A DNA stretch of 64,000 nucleotides from an uncultured Flavobacteriaceae bacterium (GTDB lineage: Bacteria; Bacteroidota; Bacteroidia; Flavobacteriales; Flavobacteriaceae), in NCBI GenBank assembly GCA_947495135.1, contig CANLXN010000008.1, positions 62,001 to 126,000 of the forward strand, read 5' to 3'. The notes under the pieces were generated by a model. It searched no databases. It saw only the letters and a list, made by a program, of their open reading frames with translations, and was not told where the DNA came from. Position numbers and translations under genes: made by a program. Within the stretch, counting starts at the first letter, position 1; every line of letters begins with the position of its first letter. This document shows, in pieces, positions 16,587 to 25,648 of this stretch.

Positions 16587-18017
16587 TTATTTAGTCTTTG
16601 CTCGCTCCAATGCTTTTTCAATGGCCACATCCCCCGTAGTCTCTAAATCGGTTTTAACTTTGGTGAGGAAGAGTTGCGTATCTCTTGGGTATCCAACTTC
16701 CACGTCTGGCGGAATTCCGATTCCTTCGTAATTTTTTCCGTCCATGCTTTCATAAACTTCACTAGACAAACCAAATTCCCATCCATTTGGAAGTTGTCTG
16801 TCCAAAATATCAGAGAAAACACCCTCGGTGTTAGAGCCTATTAAGGTGATGTTGGGCAAAGAGAGTGCACTTAAGGCCATAATTTCTGTAGCGCTGGCAG
16901 ATTCTGTTGAGATAAGTAGGTAGACTGGTTTTGAATAGGGAGTTGCAGAAGCACCCTGTAATACCTTGTTGATAGGAGTGAAGCCATCATCTAATTTCCC
17001 CTTTTTCGTAAAAACAGTTTTTTCTTCGCTGTTAAGCCTATCAAGAAGCGCCATTCCCACCTCGTCTTTTCCCCCACCGTTAAAACGTACATCAATAATG
17101 AGTGCTTCGGTTTTACCTAAATCGTTTAACATGATGTCTAGAACAGGATTTAAGCCGTCCAATTCGTCCTGAGTGTCATTGGAGACATCTTCCAATTTCT
17201 CAAAATAAGCCATCCAATAGTCGCGGTAGGCGAGTGTGTCACTAATTCCGTAATCTGAAAGTCCCATCATTTGATTCATCTGAAAATAGCCTATGTTTCC
17301 TTCAAGTACTCCCCACCTTAAATTATTGTTACGCATCGCAGTTCCTTCAGGAATGTATTTGTTTGCTACTGCATCTGCTATCTGGTAATTTCGGAGTTTT
17401 TCTTTGTTGTTTTTCTCTTGGCTTCCATCTTTAGAAGATTCTTGTGCAGCCGCAGCTTCTTCTACCTCGTCTGTTGCATCCAAGCCAATATGCCCGTCAT
17501 TAAAGGCAGCTAACATTTCGTCTAGTACTTTATAAAGCTCTATTTGAGTGGTTTCTGAGGTGATCATTGGACGGTATTTGGTGTACATACTATCCCAATT
17601 AATTTTTCTAAGCTCGAAATAGGCGTAATGATCGTTAAACGTTTGCCATAGAACCTCAAAATTATGTTCTGGATTGTTTGCTTTCTTTTCGGCCGCTATG
17701 CGTTCTGGACTGTCTTTTTTGCACACTGCCGGAGCATCTTTTAGTCTTGTGAAATAATATACGTTGATACCGTCTTTCAGCGTCAGGGTGTCGTTCCGAA
17801 GGCTGAGTGCATCACTGAATTCTGCAATCTCACCTTCCATAAGAGGGATACAGGAAATTGAAGTAGTTTCGGCCATTATGTATTCTCCATTTTCAATTTT
17901 TACAAGCCTTCCATAACCAACAGATTGCCAAACTCCATCCAACGAGTGTTTTTTAGGGGATTCGTTGTTGCAGGAAAAAAAGGAGAGAACGACTATTAGA
18001 AGAATGGCTTTTTTCAT
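16587..18017 (-). CDS. S41 family C-terminal processing peptidase, lipoprotein
   Basis: 476 residues with a lipoprotein signal (lipobox FFSC near residue 16). An N-terminal domain of about 100 residues precedes a tail-specific protease domain: ALIIDVRFNGGGKDEVG near residue 310 and VYLLISTESASATEIMAL near 375, where the Ser in ESASATE is the expected nucleophile. PDVEVGYPRDT closes the domain. Such enzymes cleave unfolded or C-terminally marked periplasmic proteins. A low-complexity Ala/Glu/Lys stretch lies near 190-207. No PDZ domain is obvious. The next plus-strand gene (18123) is divergent. Confidence 0.87.
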   Translation of the reverse strand: MKKAILLIVVLSFFSCNNESPKKHSLDGVWQSVGYGRLVKIENGEYIMAETTSISCIPLMEGEIAEFSDALSLRNDTLTLKDGINVYYFTRLKDAPAVCKKDSPERIAAEKKANNPEHNFEVLWQTFNDHYAYFELRKINWDSMYTKYRPMITSETTQIELYKVLDEMLAAFNDGHIGLDATDEVEEAAAAQESSKDGSQEKNNKEKLRNYQIADAVANKYIPEGTAMRNNNLRWGVLEGNIGYFQMNQMMGLSDYGISDTLAYRDYWMAYFEKLEDVSNDTQDELDGLNPVLDIMLNDLGKTEALIIDVRFNGGGKDEVGMALLDRLNSEEKTVFTKKGKLDDGFTPINKVLQGASATPYSKPVYLLISTESASATEIMALSALSLPNITLIGSNTEGVFSDILDRQLPNGWEFGLSSEVYESMDGKNYEGIGIPPDVEVGYPRDTQLFLTKVKTDLETTGDVAIEKALERAKTK

Positions 18018-18122
18018 TTGGTGGTGGTTTAGTTTTTATAATAGACGTTTAATTATGGCACAAGTTACACATATACGGTTTTTAAGAATAAATTATATTT
18101 ACAGCAAACAAACTCCTACCAA

Positions 18123-18632
18123 ATGAAAAATATAGTGCTTCTATTCAGTATTTGTCTTTTATTTTCTTGTAAGGACCAAAAGAAAGTAAAAGATGAAATT
18201 TCTTCAGAAGAAAAGAAAACAGTTAAACAGTATCATGACCTGGATAAATTAAATTGGCTTATCGGTAATTGGAACGGAATTGAAACCGACGTAGAAACTC
18301 ATGAAAATTGGTCGAAACTAAACGATAGTACATTGGCGCTTAACGGATTCACATTGGCTGCCAAGGATACCGTGTTTTGGGAAAAAGCAGTGCTCCAGCA
18401 GCAAGAGGCCGAAACCTATTTTACGGTAACTAATATGTTGAACAGAGAGGAGCCGGTTGTTCCGTTTAGATTAAGTTCTTGCGAAAATGGCATCGCAATT
18501 TTTGAAAATCCTCAAAACGAATTTCCACAGAAAATAATCTATCATCGTCCTAAAAATGACACGCTTTATGCTAGAATTGAAGGAACGCTAGAAGGTGAGT
18601 TCCAACAAGTAGATTTTTATTTTACGAAATAA
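18123..18632 (+). CDS. DUF6265 family lipoprotein
   Basis: 169 residues. Lipoprotein signal with lipobox LFSC near residue 16, followed by a Lys/Asp/Glu-rich linker. The remaining domain has the pattern LNWLIGNWNG near residue 42, which opens DUF6265 beta-barrel-like domains, and ends in a beta strand (QQVDFYFTK). Function unknown. It is divergent from the S41 protease gene and convergent with the SulP gene. Confidence 0.75.
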   Translation: MKNIVLLFSICLLFSCKDQKKVKDEISSEEKKTVKQYHDLDKLNWLIGNWNGIETDVETHENWSKLNDSTLALNGFTLAAKDTVFWEKAVLQQQEAETYFTVTNMLNREEPVVPFRLSSCENGIAIFENPQNEFPQKIIYHRPKNDTLYARIEGTLEGEFQQVDFYFTK

Positions 18633-18708
18633 GACGGATGGGTTGATTCGCCTAGAAATTCGAAACTGGAATCGAACGCTGAATACTTAGTGCTGAGATA
18701 ACTTACTA

Positions 18709-20358
18709 CTAAACTTCGCTATCCATCATATCGGTAACCACATAATATCGAGGATCGTCAATGTTGTTCTGAATAATCGTATCAAATTCTGGATCCCACT
18801 TAATGAGCAAGGCTTTGCAATCTGGACTCAAATGAGTTAATGTCACTTTTTTTCCAGCCTGCATATATTTGTTGGCAATGTTGCGAAGTGCTTCCACACC
18901 AGAGTGATCTCCCACTTTCGACTCGATGAAATCTATTTCGATGACATCGGGATCTCCTTTGACGTCAAATTTTGTATTAAAAGCCTGTGTAGATCCAAAA
19001 AATAAGGGTCCCCATATTTGATATACTTTGGTGCCGTCTTCTTTGATACTTTTTCGAGCTCTAATCATAGTAGCACTTTTCCATGCAAAAGTAAGTGCGC
19101 TCATAATAACTCCCGCAATTACAGCAATTGCTAGATCCATCCAGACGGTAATCGCCGATACCGCAATTAGTACAAATGCATCGCTCAATGGAATCTTAAA
19201 TAAAATTCGGAAGCTACTCCATGCAAAGGTTCCAATTACAACCATAAACATAACTCCTACTAGAGCTGCTATGGGTATTTGCTCAATGAGAGGAGCACCA
19301 AATAAGATAAAACATAACAGTGCTATAGCTGCAGTTGCTCCAGATAATCGCCCTCTACCTCCAGAGTTCACATTAATAATAGATTGACCAATCATTGCAC
19401 AACCTCCCATGCCCCCAAAAAGGCCATTTAAGATATTGGCGCTTCCTTGAGCCACACATTCTCTGTTTCCACTTCCACGAGTTTCAGTCATTTCGTCGAT
19501 GAGGTTAAGCGTCATTAAAGATTCAATAAGTCCAATAGCAGCTAAAATCCCAGCATAGGACAAAATTTCCCAAACATTTCCTTTTAAGGTATAGAATAGT
19601 GTAAATATTTGATCTTGGAAAGTTGGTAAGCCACCCTGAAGACCAGTCCCTCCTCCTTCTCTTATAAAGGAACCTACAGTACTGACATCAATTTTTCCGA
19701 AGATTACAATTGCGGCAACTACAACTATTGCAGTAAGTGCCGAGGGAATTTTCTTTGTCAATTTTGGTAAGCCAAACATAATACCCATAGTTAGTAAAAC
19801 GAAGCCAATCATAATCCAGAAATCTGTATTTGAAAAAAGCGCTGAGAACCATTCTCCTGTGTTTTTCCAAATGGAAATCCCTTCTACAGCGACTTCAGGA
19901 AATAACCCTAACTGCGATTTAAAAATTACAATGGCCAGTCCGTTCACAAAGCCCATCATTACAGGATGCGGAATTAAACGAACAAATTTCCCCAATTTTA
20001 AAACACCTGCTAAGATTTGAATACCTCCAACTACAAGCAGTGTTATAAACAACCACTGTAGCCCTAAATTTTCAACTGGGGTTGCTAATGCCGCACCTAC
20101 CTCATTACCCTTACTTACCAAACTCACCATTACAACGGCCATAGCGCCAGTAGCACCACTAATCATTCCCGGTCTACCACCAAAGAGGGATGTTATTATT
20201 CCCATCATAAAGGCTCCATACAAACCAACTAAGGGGTCGATACCGGCTACAAAGGCAAAGGCAACCGCTTCAGGAACCAACGCCAAGGCAACGGTTAAAC
20301 CTGAAAGGATATCGTTTTTAGGGTTTTGAGTAAAATTCTTGATGGTTTTCTGTAACAT
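18709..20358 (-). CDS. SulP family inorganic anion transporter with STAS domain
   Basis: 549 residues. The first 430 or so form a hydrophobic SulP core (DILSGLTVALALVPEAVAFA at the start, then GLYGAFMMGIITSLFGGRPG and several Gly-rich helices). The end carries a cytoplasmic STAS domain (about 445-530, with VIEIDFIESKVGDHSGVEAL). SulP proteins carry sulfate, bicarbonate or other anions, often with Na+ or H+. No carbonic anhydrase or sulfate-assimilation gene is adjacent, so the substrate is open. A good promoter lies upstream. Confidence 0.9.
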   Translation of the reverse strand: MLQKTIKNFTQNPKNDILSGLTVALALVPEAVAFAFVAGIDPLVGLYGAFMMGIITSLFGGRPGMISGATGAMAVVMVSLVSKGNEVGAALATPVENLGLQWLFITLLVVGGIQILAGVLKLGKFVRLIPHPVMMGFVNGLAIVIFKSQLGLFPEVAVEGISIWKNTGEWFSALFSNTDFWIMIGFVLLTMGIMFGLPKLTKKIPSALTAIVVVAAIVIFGKIDVSTVGSFIREGGGTGLQGGLPTFQDQIFTLFYTLKGNVWEILSYAGILAAIGLIESLMTLNLIDEMTETRGSGNRECVAQGSANILNGLFGGMGGCAMIGQSIINVNSGGRGRLSGATAAIALLCFILFGAPLIEQIPIAALVGVMFMVVIGTFAWSSFRILFKIPLSDAFVLIAVSAITVWMDLAIAVIAGVIMSALTFAWKSATMIRARKSIKEDGTKVYQIWGPLFFGSTQAFNTKFDVKGDPDVIEIDFIESKVGDHSGVEALRNIANKYMQAGKKVTLTHLSPDCKALLIKWDPEFDTIIQNNIDDPRYYVVTDMMDSEV

Positions 20359-20382
20359 GAATAGTTCATTTTAAAATGGCGG

Positions 20383-20413
20383 CAAAGGTAGTTTTATCAT
20401 ATGCGAACACCAA
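20383..20413 (-). promoter_or_regulatory. Promoter of the SulP gene
   Basis: On the minus strand TTG (plus-strand CAA 20411-20413) is followed by 20 nt and TACCTTTG (plus-strand 20383-20390), matching the Bacteroidota -33/-7 pattern. The leader to the ATG at 20358 would be about 20 nt. Confidence 0.65.
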
Positions 20414-20480
20414 TAAATGATTGCTTTTTTTCGATTTAATGCTACTTTAACGATATCGAACCAATTATTTTTTAAAACAG

Positions 20481-20524
20481 AAATTCCAAATTTTGAGGCA
20501 ATTTGGCTTCAAAATTTGGAATTT
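20481..20524 (-). terminator. Terminator-like hairpin after the M14 peptidase gene
   Basis: A perfect 16-bp stem (AAATTCCAAATTTTGA at 20481-20496 with its complement at 20509-20524) has a 12-nt loop. It lies 22 bp beyond the stop at 20546, in the direction of transcription. The stem is AT-rich and the T-tract is broken (TTTCTGTTTT). Confidence 0.65.
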
Positions 20525-20545
20525 TAATCCGTTGATTAGAAGATG

Positions 20546-23062
20546 TTACATTTCATCTCCAAAGAAAATAGCATTCATTAGCAATTTATTGGTGCCATAC
20601 CAAAATGCTCTAAAGTTAGTGTTGTCTGTAAAATAGATTACTTGTCCACGTCCTAGACCCTTCGTTTTGAATGGAACAGAATTTTTAAGCTGGTCTAAGT
20701 TTTTAGATGAAATATAACCACTCAATAACGGATTTGAAGTATAGCTAATGGGGTTGTTATAACTGTCTTTATCTGGTTTTACGAAAAGTGTAGTGTTCCT
20801 GAACATTGGTAGCTTAGCATTCTTATATCCAAATGCAATAGGGTGGGAGCGATCTAATTGAGTTTCGAAAATGGCACCTCCAATTACCTGCGCACCGTTG
20901 TAGTCTCCTCTTTGTTCAAAGGAAATAGATTGGGCCGTATCTTTTTTGGTCTTGAACTCCATTTTTAAGAGTTCGTTTTTGTTGAGCCATCTTCCAGCAC
21001 TCCTATAACCAATGAGTGTTCCACCGTTTCTAACCCAGGTTTTTATTTTTTCGGCTGCTGGTTTGTCTAATCCGTTGCCCCAACTCGCAGGCAAAATAAT
21101 ATCAGTGTACTCACTTAGATCTACTCGTTGCAGACGATCGTTGTCAATTTTGGTTATCATCATATCGTAGCGCGTATCGAATAAATGCCACATCTCACCA
21201 GCATCGTACGGATTAATTCCATCTCCAATAATGATGGCAACTTTTGGTTTTTCTATAGCTCTAAACTGACTCGATCCTAAATCGATCCCTTTTGTTAGGC
21301 CCGTGCCTACCGGGGTGATTTTTACATGTGTTTCTTCTGAAATTTTACTCATAAAAACACCTAGTTCTTGTGTGTTCAAAGTTTGGTTCTGAACTGGAAT
21401 TAGAATAGTCCCATAGTCGTAGCTTTTATTTTCTACTGAAAAAGTCTTCATCCCAACCTTAGCTCTTAGTCCTTTTTGGAGGATCATGTTTAAGGCTTTT
21501 GGCGCGTAGTATTCGTTCCATTCCATCAAATAGGCATAATTGGAGGTGGAAGGATTGTTGTTTTTGTGCATTTCTAAGTTGGTGACTTGTGCTCCAGCTT
21601 TATTAATTGAGACTTCTTCGTAATCTAAATTAAATGCCAACGGGAGCGTCCATGCACTCACATCGTAAAACAAACTATCTCTAAAAGTGGTTCGTTTTTC
21701 GAACATAGCGTTGATGAGACGATGTTGTTTTTGGTTCTTCGGAATAATGAAACTATAGCCTTTTTTATAATTTTTTCCATTGGAAGAAAAATCACTTTGA
21801 ATTTCGTGAAAAGCAATTTTGTGTCGTTGTAAAATTTCAGCCAAATGATAGGTCCGAGCTGCGTCTTTCTCGTCTCCGAATACGATTGCACCTCCCTTAG
21901 AAGCTTCATTTCTGGCCTTGTTATAAAAATCTCTTTGGTAATCGAGTAATTCGGTTCTCATGTTAACAGCTGCTTCTAAGGTGGAAAGTGCAGCGGTAAA
22001 TTGATTGCGAATAGTGAATGGGAAGGTTAAGATTCCATTGTCGCTTTCCTGCGCATGTCCGCGGGAGGAAGCCTGTTCAAAAAGAATTCCGATGGCTCCA
22101 TTAATGTCTGGGAATGTTGATCCTTTTCCGTAGTAGAAGTCGTCAAAACTTTCTTCGGTATAATAGAAACTTCCGAGTTTATTAAATGCTTTTGCGTGGT
22201 ATTGGGCGATTGCTCCCGTGAGATCTTGGTTTTTTTGTGGGGTTAGTGGGTGTGTACGCGATGGAATACCTGGCTGAAAAAAGAAGCTAGAATTGGTTCC
22301 CATTTCGTGATGATCTGTTAGGATATTTGGATACCAATGGTGAAAGCTTTTGATGCGTGCGCGACTTTCGGGCAGTTGAACAGGTAGCCAGTCTCTATTC
22401 ATGTCGAACCAATAGTGATTGGTTCTTCCTCCTGGCCAGACTTCGCTATACTCTCGGTCGTTAGGGTCTGGATTAATGTTTTGACTTTTGTGGATATTGG
22501 CCCAATAAGCAAAACGCTGTAATCCGTCTGGATTGAAAGATGGATCAAACAAAATCACGGTATTGTTTAACAGTTCATCTATTTTGGCTCCTTGGGCGGC
22601 CGCTAAATAATAAGCCACTGCTAACGAGGCATTGGATCCGCTTGGTTCGTTTCCGTGAATGGAGAACCCTTGATAAACAACAGCTGGCATGGAACCTGTA
22701 TGGAGCCCTGAAGCGTTTCCTTCTGTAAGCGCGACGTGGTTTTTGCGGATCTTTTCAATAGAATTGTGGTTGGTAGGAGCGGTGATAGTTAATAAAACCA
22801 GTGGTCTTCCTTCGAAGGTGCTTCCTCTGTTTTCTATAGTGATCCGATCGCTAGATTGAGCAAGTGCATACATATATTGTACTAACTTATCGTGTGTAAC
22901 ATGCCATTCTCCTACTTCATGGCCAATAATACTCTTTGGAGTTGGAATATTTGAATTATAAGTTACGTCTTTGGGCAAATAGTAGTCTAAATCTACGAGG
23001 TAGTCTTGCGCCGAAATGGATAATGAGATCAATAAAATGAGAAGGGAGACGAATTGTTTCAT
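20546..23062 (-). CDS. M14 family zinc carboxypeptidase with GATase-like C-terminal domain, secreted
   Basis: 838 residues with a Sec signal peptide (MKQFVSLLILLISLSISAQ). The M14 zinc site is seen in SIHGNEPSG (His136, Glu139) and TDHHEMG (His252), and GILFEQASSRG probably carries the catalytic Glu (about 329). From about residue 610 there is a class I glutamine-amidotransferase-like fold (KVAIIIGDG, DIILPASWGN, GGTLIGYRSAGRWL) without the usual Cys nucleophile motif, so likely a binding or structural domain. It should trim extracellular peptides. It is a paralogue of the partial gene at the left edge. A structured repeat lies just upstream of its start. Confidence 0.9.
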   Translation of the reverse strand: MKQFVSLLILLISLSISAQDYLVDLDYYLPKDVTYNSNIPTPKSIIGHEVGEWHVTHDKLVQYMYALAQSSDRITIENRGSTFEGRPLVLLTITAPTNHNSIEKIRKNHVALTEGNASGLHTGSMPAVVYQGFSIHGNEPSGSNASLAVAYYLAAAQGAKIDELLNNTVILFDPSFNPDGLQRFAYWANIHKSQNINPDPNDREYSEVWPGGRTNHYWFDMNRDWLPVQLPESRARIKSFHHWYPNILTDHHEMGTNSSFFFQPGIPSRTHPLTPQKNQDLTGAIAQYHAKAFNKLGSFYYTEESFDDFYYGKGSTFPDINGAIGILFEQASSRGHAQESDNGILTFPFTIRNQFTAALSTLEAAVNMRTELLDYQRDFYNKARNEASKGGAIVFGDEKDAARTYHLAEILQRHKIAFHEIQSDFSSNGKNYKKGYSFIIPKNQKQHRLINAMFEKRTTFRDSLFYDVSAWTLPLAFNLDYEEVSINKAGAQVTNLEMHKNNNPSTSNYAYLMEWNEYYAPKALNMILQKGLRAKVGMKTFSVENKSYDYGTILIPVQNQTLNTQELGVFMSKISEETHVKITPVGTGLTKGIDLGSSQFRAIEKPKVAIIIGDGINPYDAGEMWHLFDTRYDMMITKIDNDRLQRVDLSEYTDIILPASWGNGLDKPAAEKIKTWVRNGGTLIGYRSAGRWLNKNELLKMEFKTKKDTAQSISFEQRGDYNGAQVIGGAIFETQLDRSHPIAFGYKNAKLPMFRNTTLFVKPDKDSYNNPISYTSNPLLSGYISSKNLDQLKNSVPFKTKGLGRGQVIYFTDNTNFRAFWYGTNKLLMNAIFFGDEM

Positions 23063-23090
23063 ATAATTTATAAGCTTAATAGTGTAAATA

Positions 23091-23194
23091 TTTGCGATAA
23101 GGATTGCAGCGGCATCCTTTTTATGAAGAAGGTTAGACGTGCGTTGTAGGCAGACGTGTTGAAACCTTTGAAATAAAAAGATATAGCGGAAAGC
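23091..23194 (-). repeat. Structured intergenic repeat element, copy 2 (reverse orientation)
   Basis: Read on the minus strand it begins GCTTTCCGCTATA and ends TGCCGCTGCAATCCTTATCG then CAAA. The ends match copy 1 (13941-14010) at 11 of 13 and about 19 of 27 positions. The inner stem differs completely (TCTTTTTA against TAAAAAGGA) yet still pairs, and the loop is longer (about 45 nt) with no similarity to copy 1. This pattern argues for selection on structure plus fixed end sequences. Confidence 0.65.
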
Positions 23195-23198
23195 CTGG

Positions 23199-23236
23199 TT
23201 CTACAGCGTTGCGATCAAAGGAGCAACGTTGTAGAA
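23199..23236. repeat. 14-bp inverted repeat next to repeat copy 2
   Basis: TTCTACAGCGTTGC (23199-23212) pairs with GCAACGTTGTAGAA (23223-23236) with one G-T wobble and a 10-nt loop. No T-tract follows on either strand, so it is unlikely to be a terminator. It lies 4 bp outside copy 2 and may belong to a composite element. Confidence 0.55.
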
Positions 23237-23253
23237 ATCGCTCAAAAGTTAAA

Positions 23254-23289
23254 GATAAAAAAAACCGCTCCAATAGATGAAGCGGTTTT
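23254..23289 (-). terminator. Rho-independent terminator of the PUR-family gene
   Basis: AAAACCGCT (23261-23269) and AGCGGTTTT (23281-23289) form a 9-bp stem. On the minus strand a run of T residues follows. It lies 22 bp after the stop codon at 23312. Confidence 0.85.
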
Positions 23290-23311
23290 AAGTTTTGTTT
23301 TCAATTTCTGC

Positions 23312-23680
23312 TTAAATATCGTCAAAATCAATATCGGTAAAGCTTGAAGTTTCGGAAGAGGTGGTGTCTGCTGGTACGGCAGCTGTTTCTTCTTCTCTTT
23401 TATAATCGGTTTGATGACGTTCGCTAATTACTTCCTCTCCTTTTTCGTCGAGGATGTACTGGATCATCTCGTTTAAATTATCTTTAAAATCTACAAAATC
23501 TTCTTTGTACAAATAGATTTTATGTTTTTTGTAGTGAAACGATCCGTCGTCATTAGTGAATTTTTTACTTTCAGTAACTGTTAAGTAGTAATCTCCTGCT
23601 TTGGTTTCACGCACATCAAAAAAGTATGTACGTCTACCGGCGCGCATCACTTTTGAATATATTTCTTCTTTCTCCATCAT
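23312..23680 (-). CDS. DUF3276 / PUR-family nucleic-acid-binding protein
   Basis: 122 residues. The family is related to eukaryotic Pur-alpha and binds single-stranded DNA or RNA. The repeat core is RRTYFFDVRETKAGDYYLTV followed by KKHKIYLYKEDFVDF and an amphipathic helix (NLNEMIQYILDEKG). The C-terminal 40 residues are acidic and Ser/Thr-rich, probably disordered, with a DIDFDDI end. The start may be either of two adjacent Met codons. Common across Bacteroidota, role unknown. A strong terminator follows. Confidence 0.88.
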   Translation of the reverse strand: MMEKEEIYSKVMRAGRRTYFFDVRETKAGDYYLTVTESKKFTNDDGSFHYKKHKIYLYKEDFVDFKDNLNEMIQYILDEKGEEVISERHQTDYKREEETAAVPADTTSSETSSFTDIDFDDI

Positions 23681-23759
23681 AGAACTGACTCTTTATTGTG
23701 TTTAGTTTTTTATACTTAAGTCAAAAATCTAAAAAAAAACCTAATCAGCAAAGGAAACA

Positions 23760-25511
23760 TCAGATTTCTTTTTCGAGAAGCTGTTTGTTGTATAATTCTT
23801 GGTAATAACCTTGTTGGTCGATAAGCTCGTTATGAGTACCCTGCTGGATAATTTGTCCCTCTTCTAGCACGATAATGAAGTCGGCATTTTTAGCGGAGGA
23901 AACACGGTGACTTACGATAATGGTTGTTTTATCTTTTGAAAAAGTCTCTAGATTTTGTAGGATTTCTTCTTCTGTTTCTGTGTCCACTGCGCTTAGGCAA
24001 TCATCTAGTAATAAGATTTTCGGGTTTTTAATGAAAGCTCTGGCAATAGAGACTCGTTGCTTTTGACCGCCACTAAGAGTAATTCCTCTTTCCCCTAAAA
24101 CAGTGTCATACCCATTGGTAAACTCTTGAATATTTGCGTGTACGGCAGCTTGTTTCGCAGATTGAATTACTTCTTGATCTGTTGCGTCTTTGGCTCCAAA
24201 TTTAATATTGTTTTTAATCGAATCACTAAAGAGAAAAGCATCTTGGGGAACATATCCGATCGCATTTCTTAAATCTTCCAGATTGAGTTCTAGGGCCGGA
24301 GCTCCGTCAACGCTATAGGTGCCTTGCGTTACGTCATAAAGCCGAGTGATTAGTTCAAGGATGGTAGATTTCCCAGATCCGGTGTTTCCAATTATGGCAA
24401 GCGTTTGCCCTCGAGGAATGGTAAACGACACTTCTTTGAGTGCGGTTATATTGGTGTCTGGATAAGTGAAAGTGACATCATTAAAGGCGATAGTTCCTTC
24501 GACTTTTGAAGGTTCAGTGGTGTTGTTAACAATTTCCGGTTCTTCTTTTAAGAATTCATTGATTCTTTTTTGAGATGCTTCTGCTTGTTGCACCATAGAA
24601 GATACCCATCCTACAATTGCAACGGGCCAGGTAAGCATGTTTACGTAGATGAGAAACTCTACAATGGTCCCTAGTTCGATCTTTCCTTCAATAAATTGAT
24701 TGCCTCCTACGTACACCACCAATAAATTACTGGCTCCAATGAGTAAAACCATTAAAGGGAAGAACAAGGCTTGTACTTTAGTTAGGTCAATGTTTTTATC
24801 TTTACTAGCATGTGCTAGTTCTTCAAAATCAAATTGAGTTCTACCTTCAATTCCGTAGGCTTTTATAACGGTAATTCCGCTAAAGCTCTCTTGGGTAAAT
24901 GTTGTAAGTTTTGAAAGGTATTGTTGCACAACGGTACTACGTTTATGTATGGCAATACTCAGTCTATATATACAAATAGAAAGAATAGGTAATGGAGCGA
25001 CCGCATATAAGGTGAGCAATGGTGCGGTGTAAATCATATAAGAAATAGCCACAATAAAAAGAGTTACAGTGGTAGTACTATACATAAGTGCGGGGCCTGC
25101 ATACATTCTTACTTTGGAAACATCTTCGCTAATTCTAGACATCAGGTCACCAGTTCTATTTTGCTTGTAAAAGCTAAGAGAAAGCCGTTCGTATTGTTTA
25201 AACACCACATTTTTTAAATCGAACTCAATATTTCTTGAGACAACAATAATAGTTTGTCTCATTAAAAAGGTGAAAAAGCCAGAAAGTAGTGCTGCACCAA
25301 GAATTAACAAAATATTCTCTAGAAGTTCACTTTGGAGCATTTCGGCCGTGATTTCTCCATTGAATTTTTTCTGAACCGAATCTACAGAATCTCCAATTTT
25401 AGCCGGCACAATAATTCTAAAGAGCGTGGCAATAACCGTAATAATCAGCCCAAATAATAGCCTCCATTTGTAAGTGCCAAAAAATCGATTTAAATAGCTA
25501 AGTTCCTTCAT
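23760..25511 (-). CDS. ABC exporter, fused permease and ATPase (MdlB/YheI-like)
   Basis: 583 residues. The membrane domain (about 15-310) has six helices; the ATPase domain (about 340-583) has Walker A GNTGSGKST, signature LSGGQKQR and Walker B ILLLDDCLSAVD. The residue after the Walker B Asp is Asp rather than the usual catalytic Glu, as in one half of heterodimeric exporters; no partner half-transporter is adjacent. It should export a hydrophobic compound, lipid or peptide. The PUR-family gene follows 79 bp downstream in the same direction. Confidence 0.9.
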   Translation of the reverse strand: MKELSYLNRFFGTYKWRLLFGLIITVIATLFRIIVPAKIGDSVDSVQKKFNGEITAEMLQSELLENILLILGAALLSGFFTFLMRQTIIVVSRNIEFDLKNVVFKQYERLSLSFYKQNRTGDLMSRISEDVSKVRMYAGPALMYSTTTVTLFIVAISYMIYTAPLLTLYAVAPLPILSICIYRLSIAIHKRSTVVQQYLSKLTTFTQESFSGITVIKAYGIEGRTQFDFEELAHASKDKNIDLTKVQALFFPLMVLLIGASNLLVVYVGGNQFIEGKIELGTIVEFLIYVNMLTWPVAIVGWVSSMVQQAEASQKRINEFLKEEPEIVNNTTEPSKVEGTIAFNDVTFTYPDTNITALKEVSFTIPRGQTLAIIGNTGSGKSTILELITRLYDVTQGTYSVDGAPALELNLEDLRNAIGYVPQDAFLFSDSIKNNIKFGAKDATDQEVIQSAKQAAVHANIQEFTNGYDTVLGERGITLSGGQKQRVSIARAFIKNPKILLLDDCLSAVDTETEEEILQNLETFSKDKTTIIVSHRVSSAKNADFIIVLEEGQIIQQGTHNELIDQQGYYQELYNKQLLEKEI

Positions 25512-25648
25512 ATTGCTAGGTCAGTAACCTCAGGGGCGATAGTTTAATTTATTAACAAATTCGTAATTTAACGATATTTTTTTGCGATATATTTAATATT
25601 CAACTAATTTCGCTTGCCCATTTTATGGGATTCATAAAATTTTAGCCT

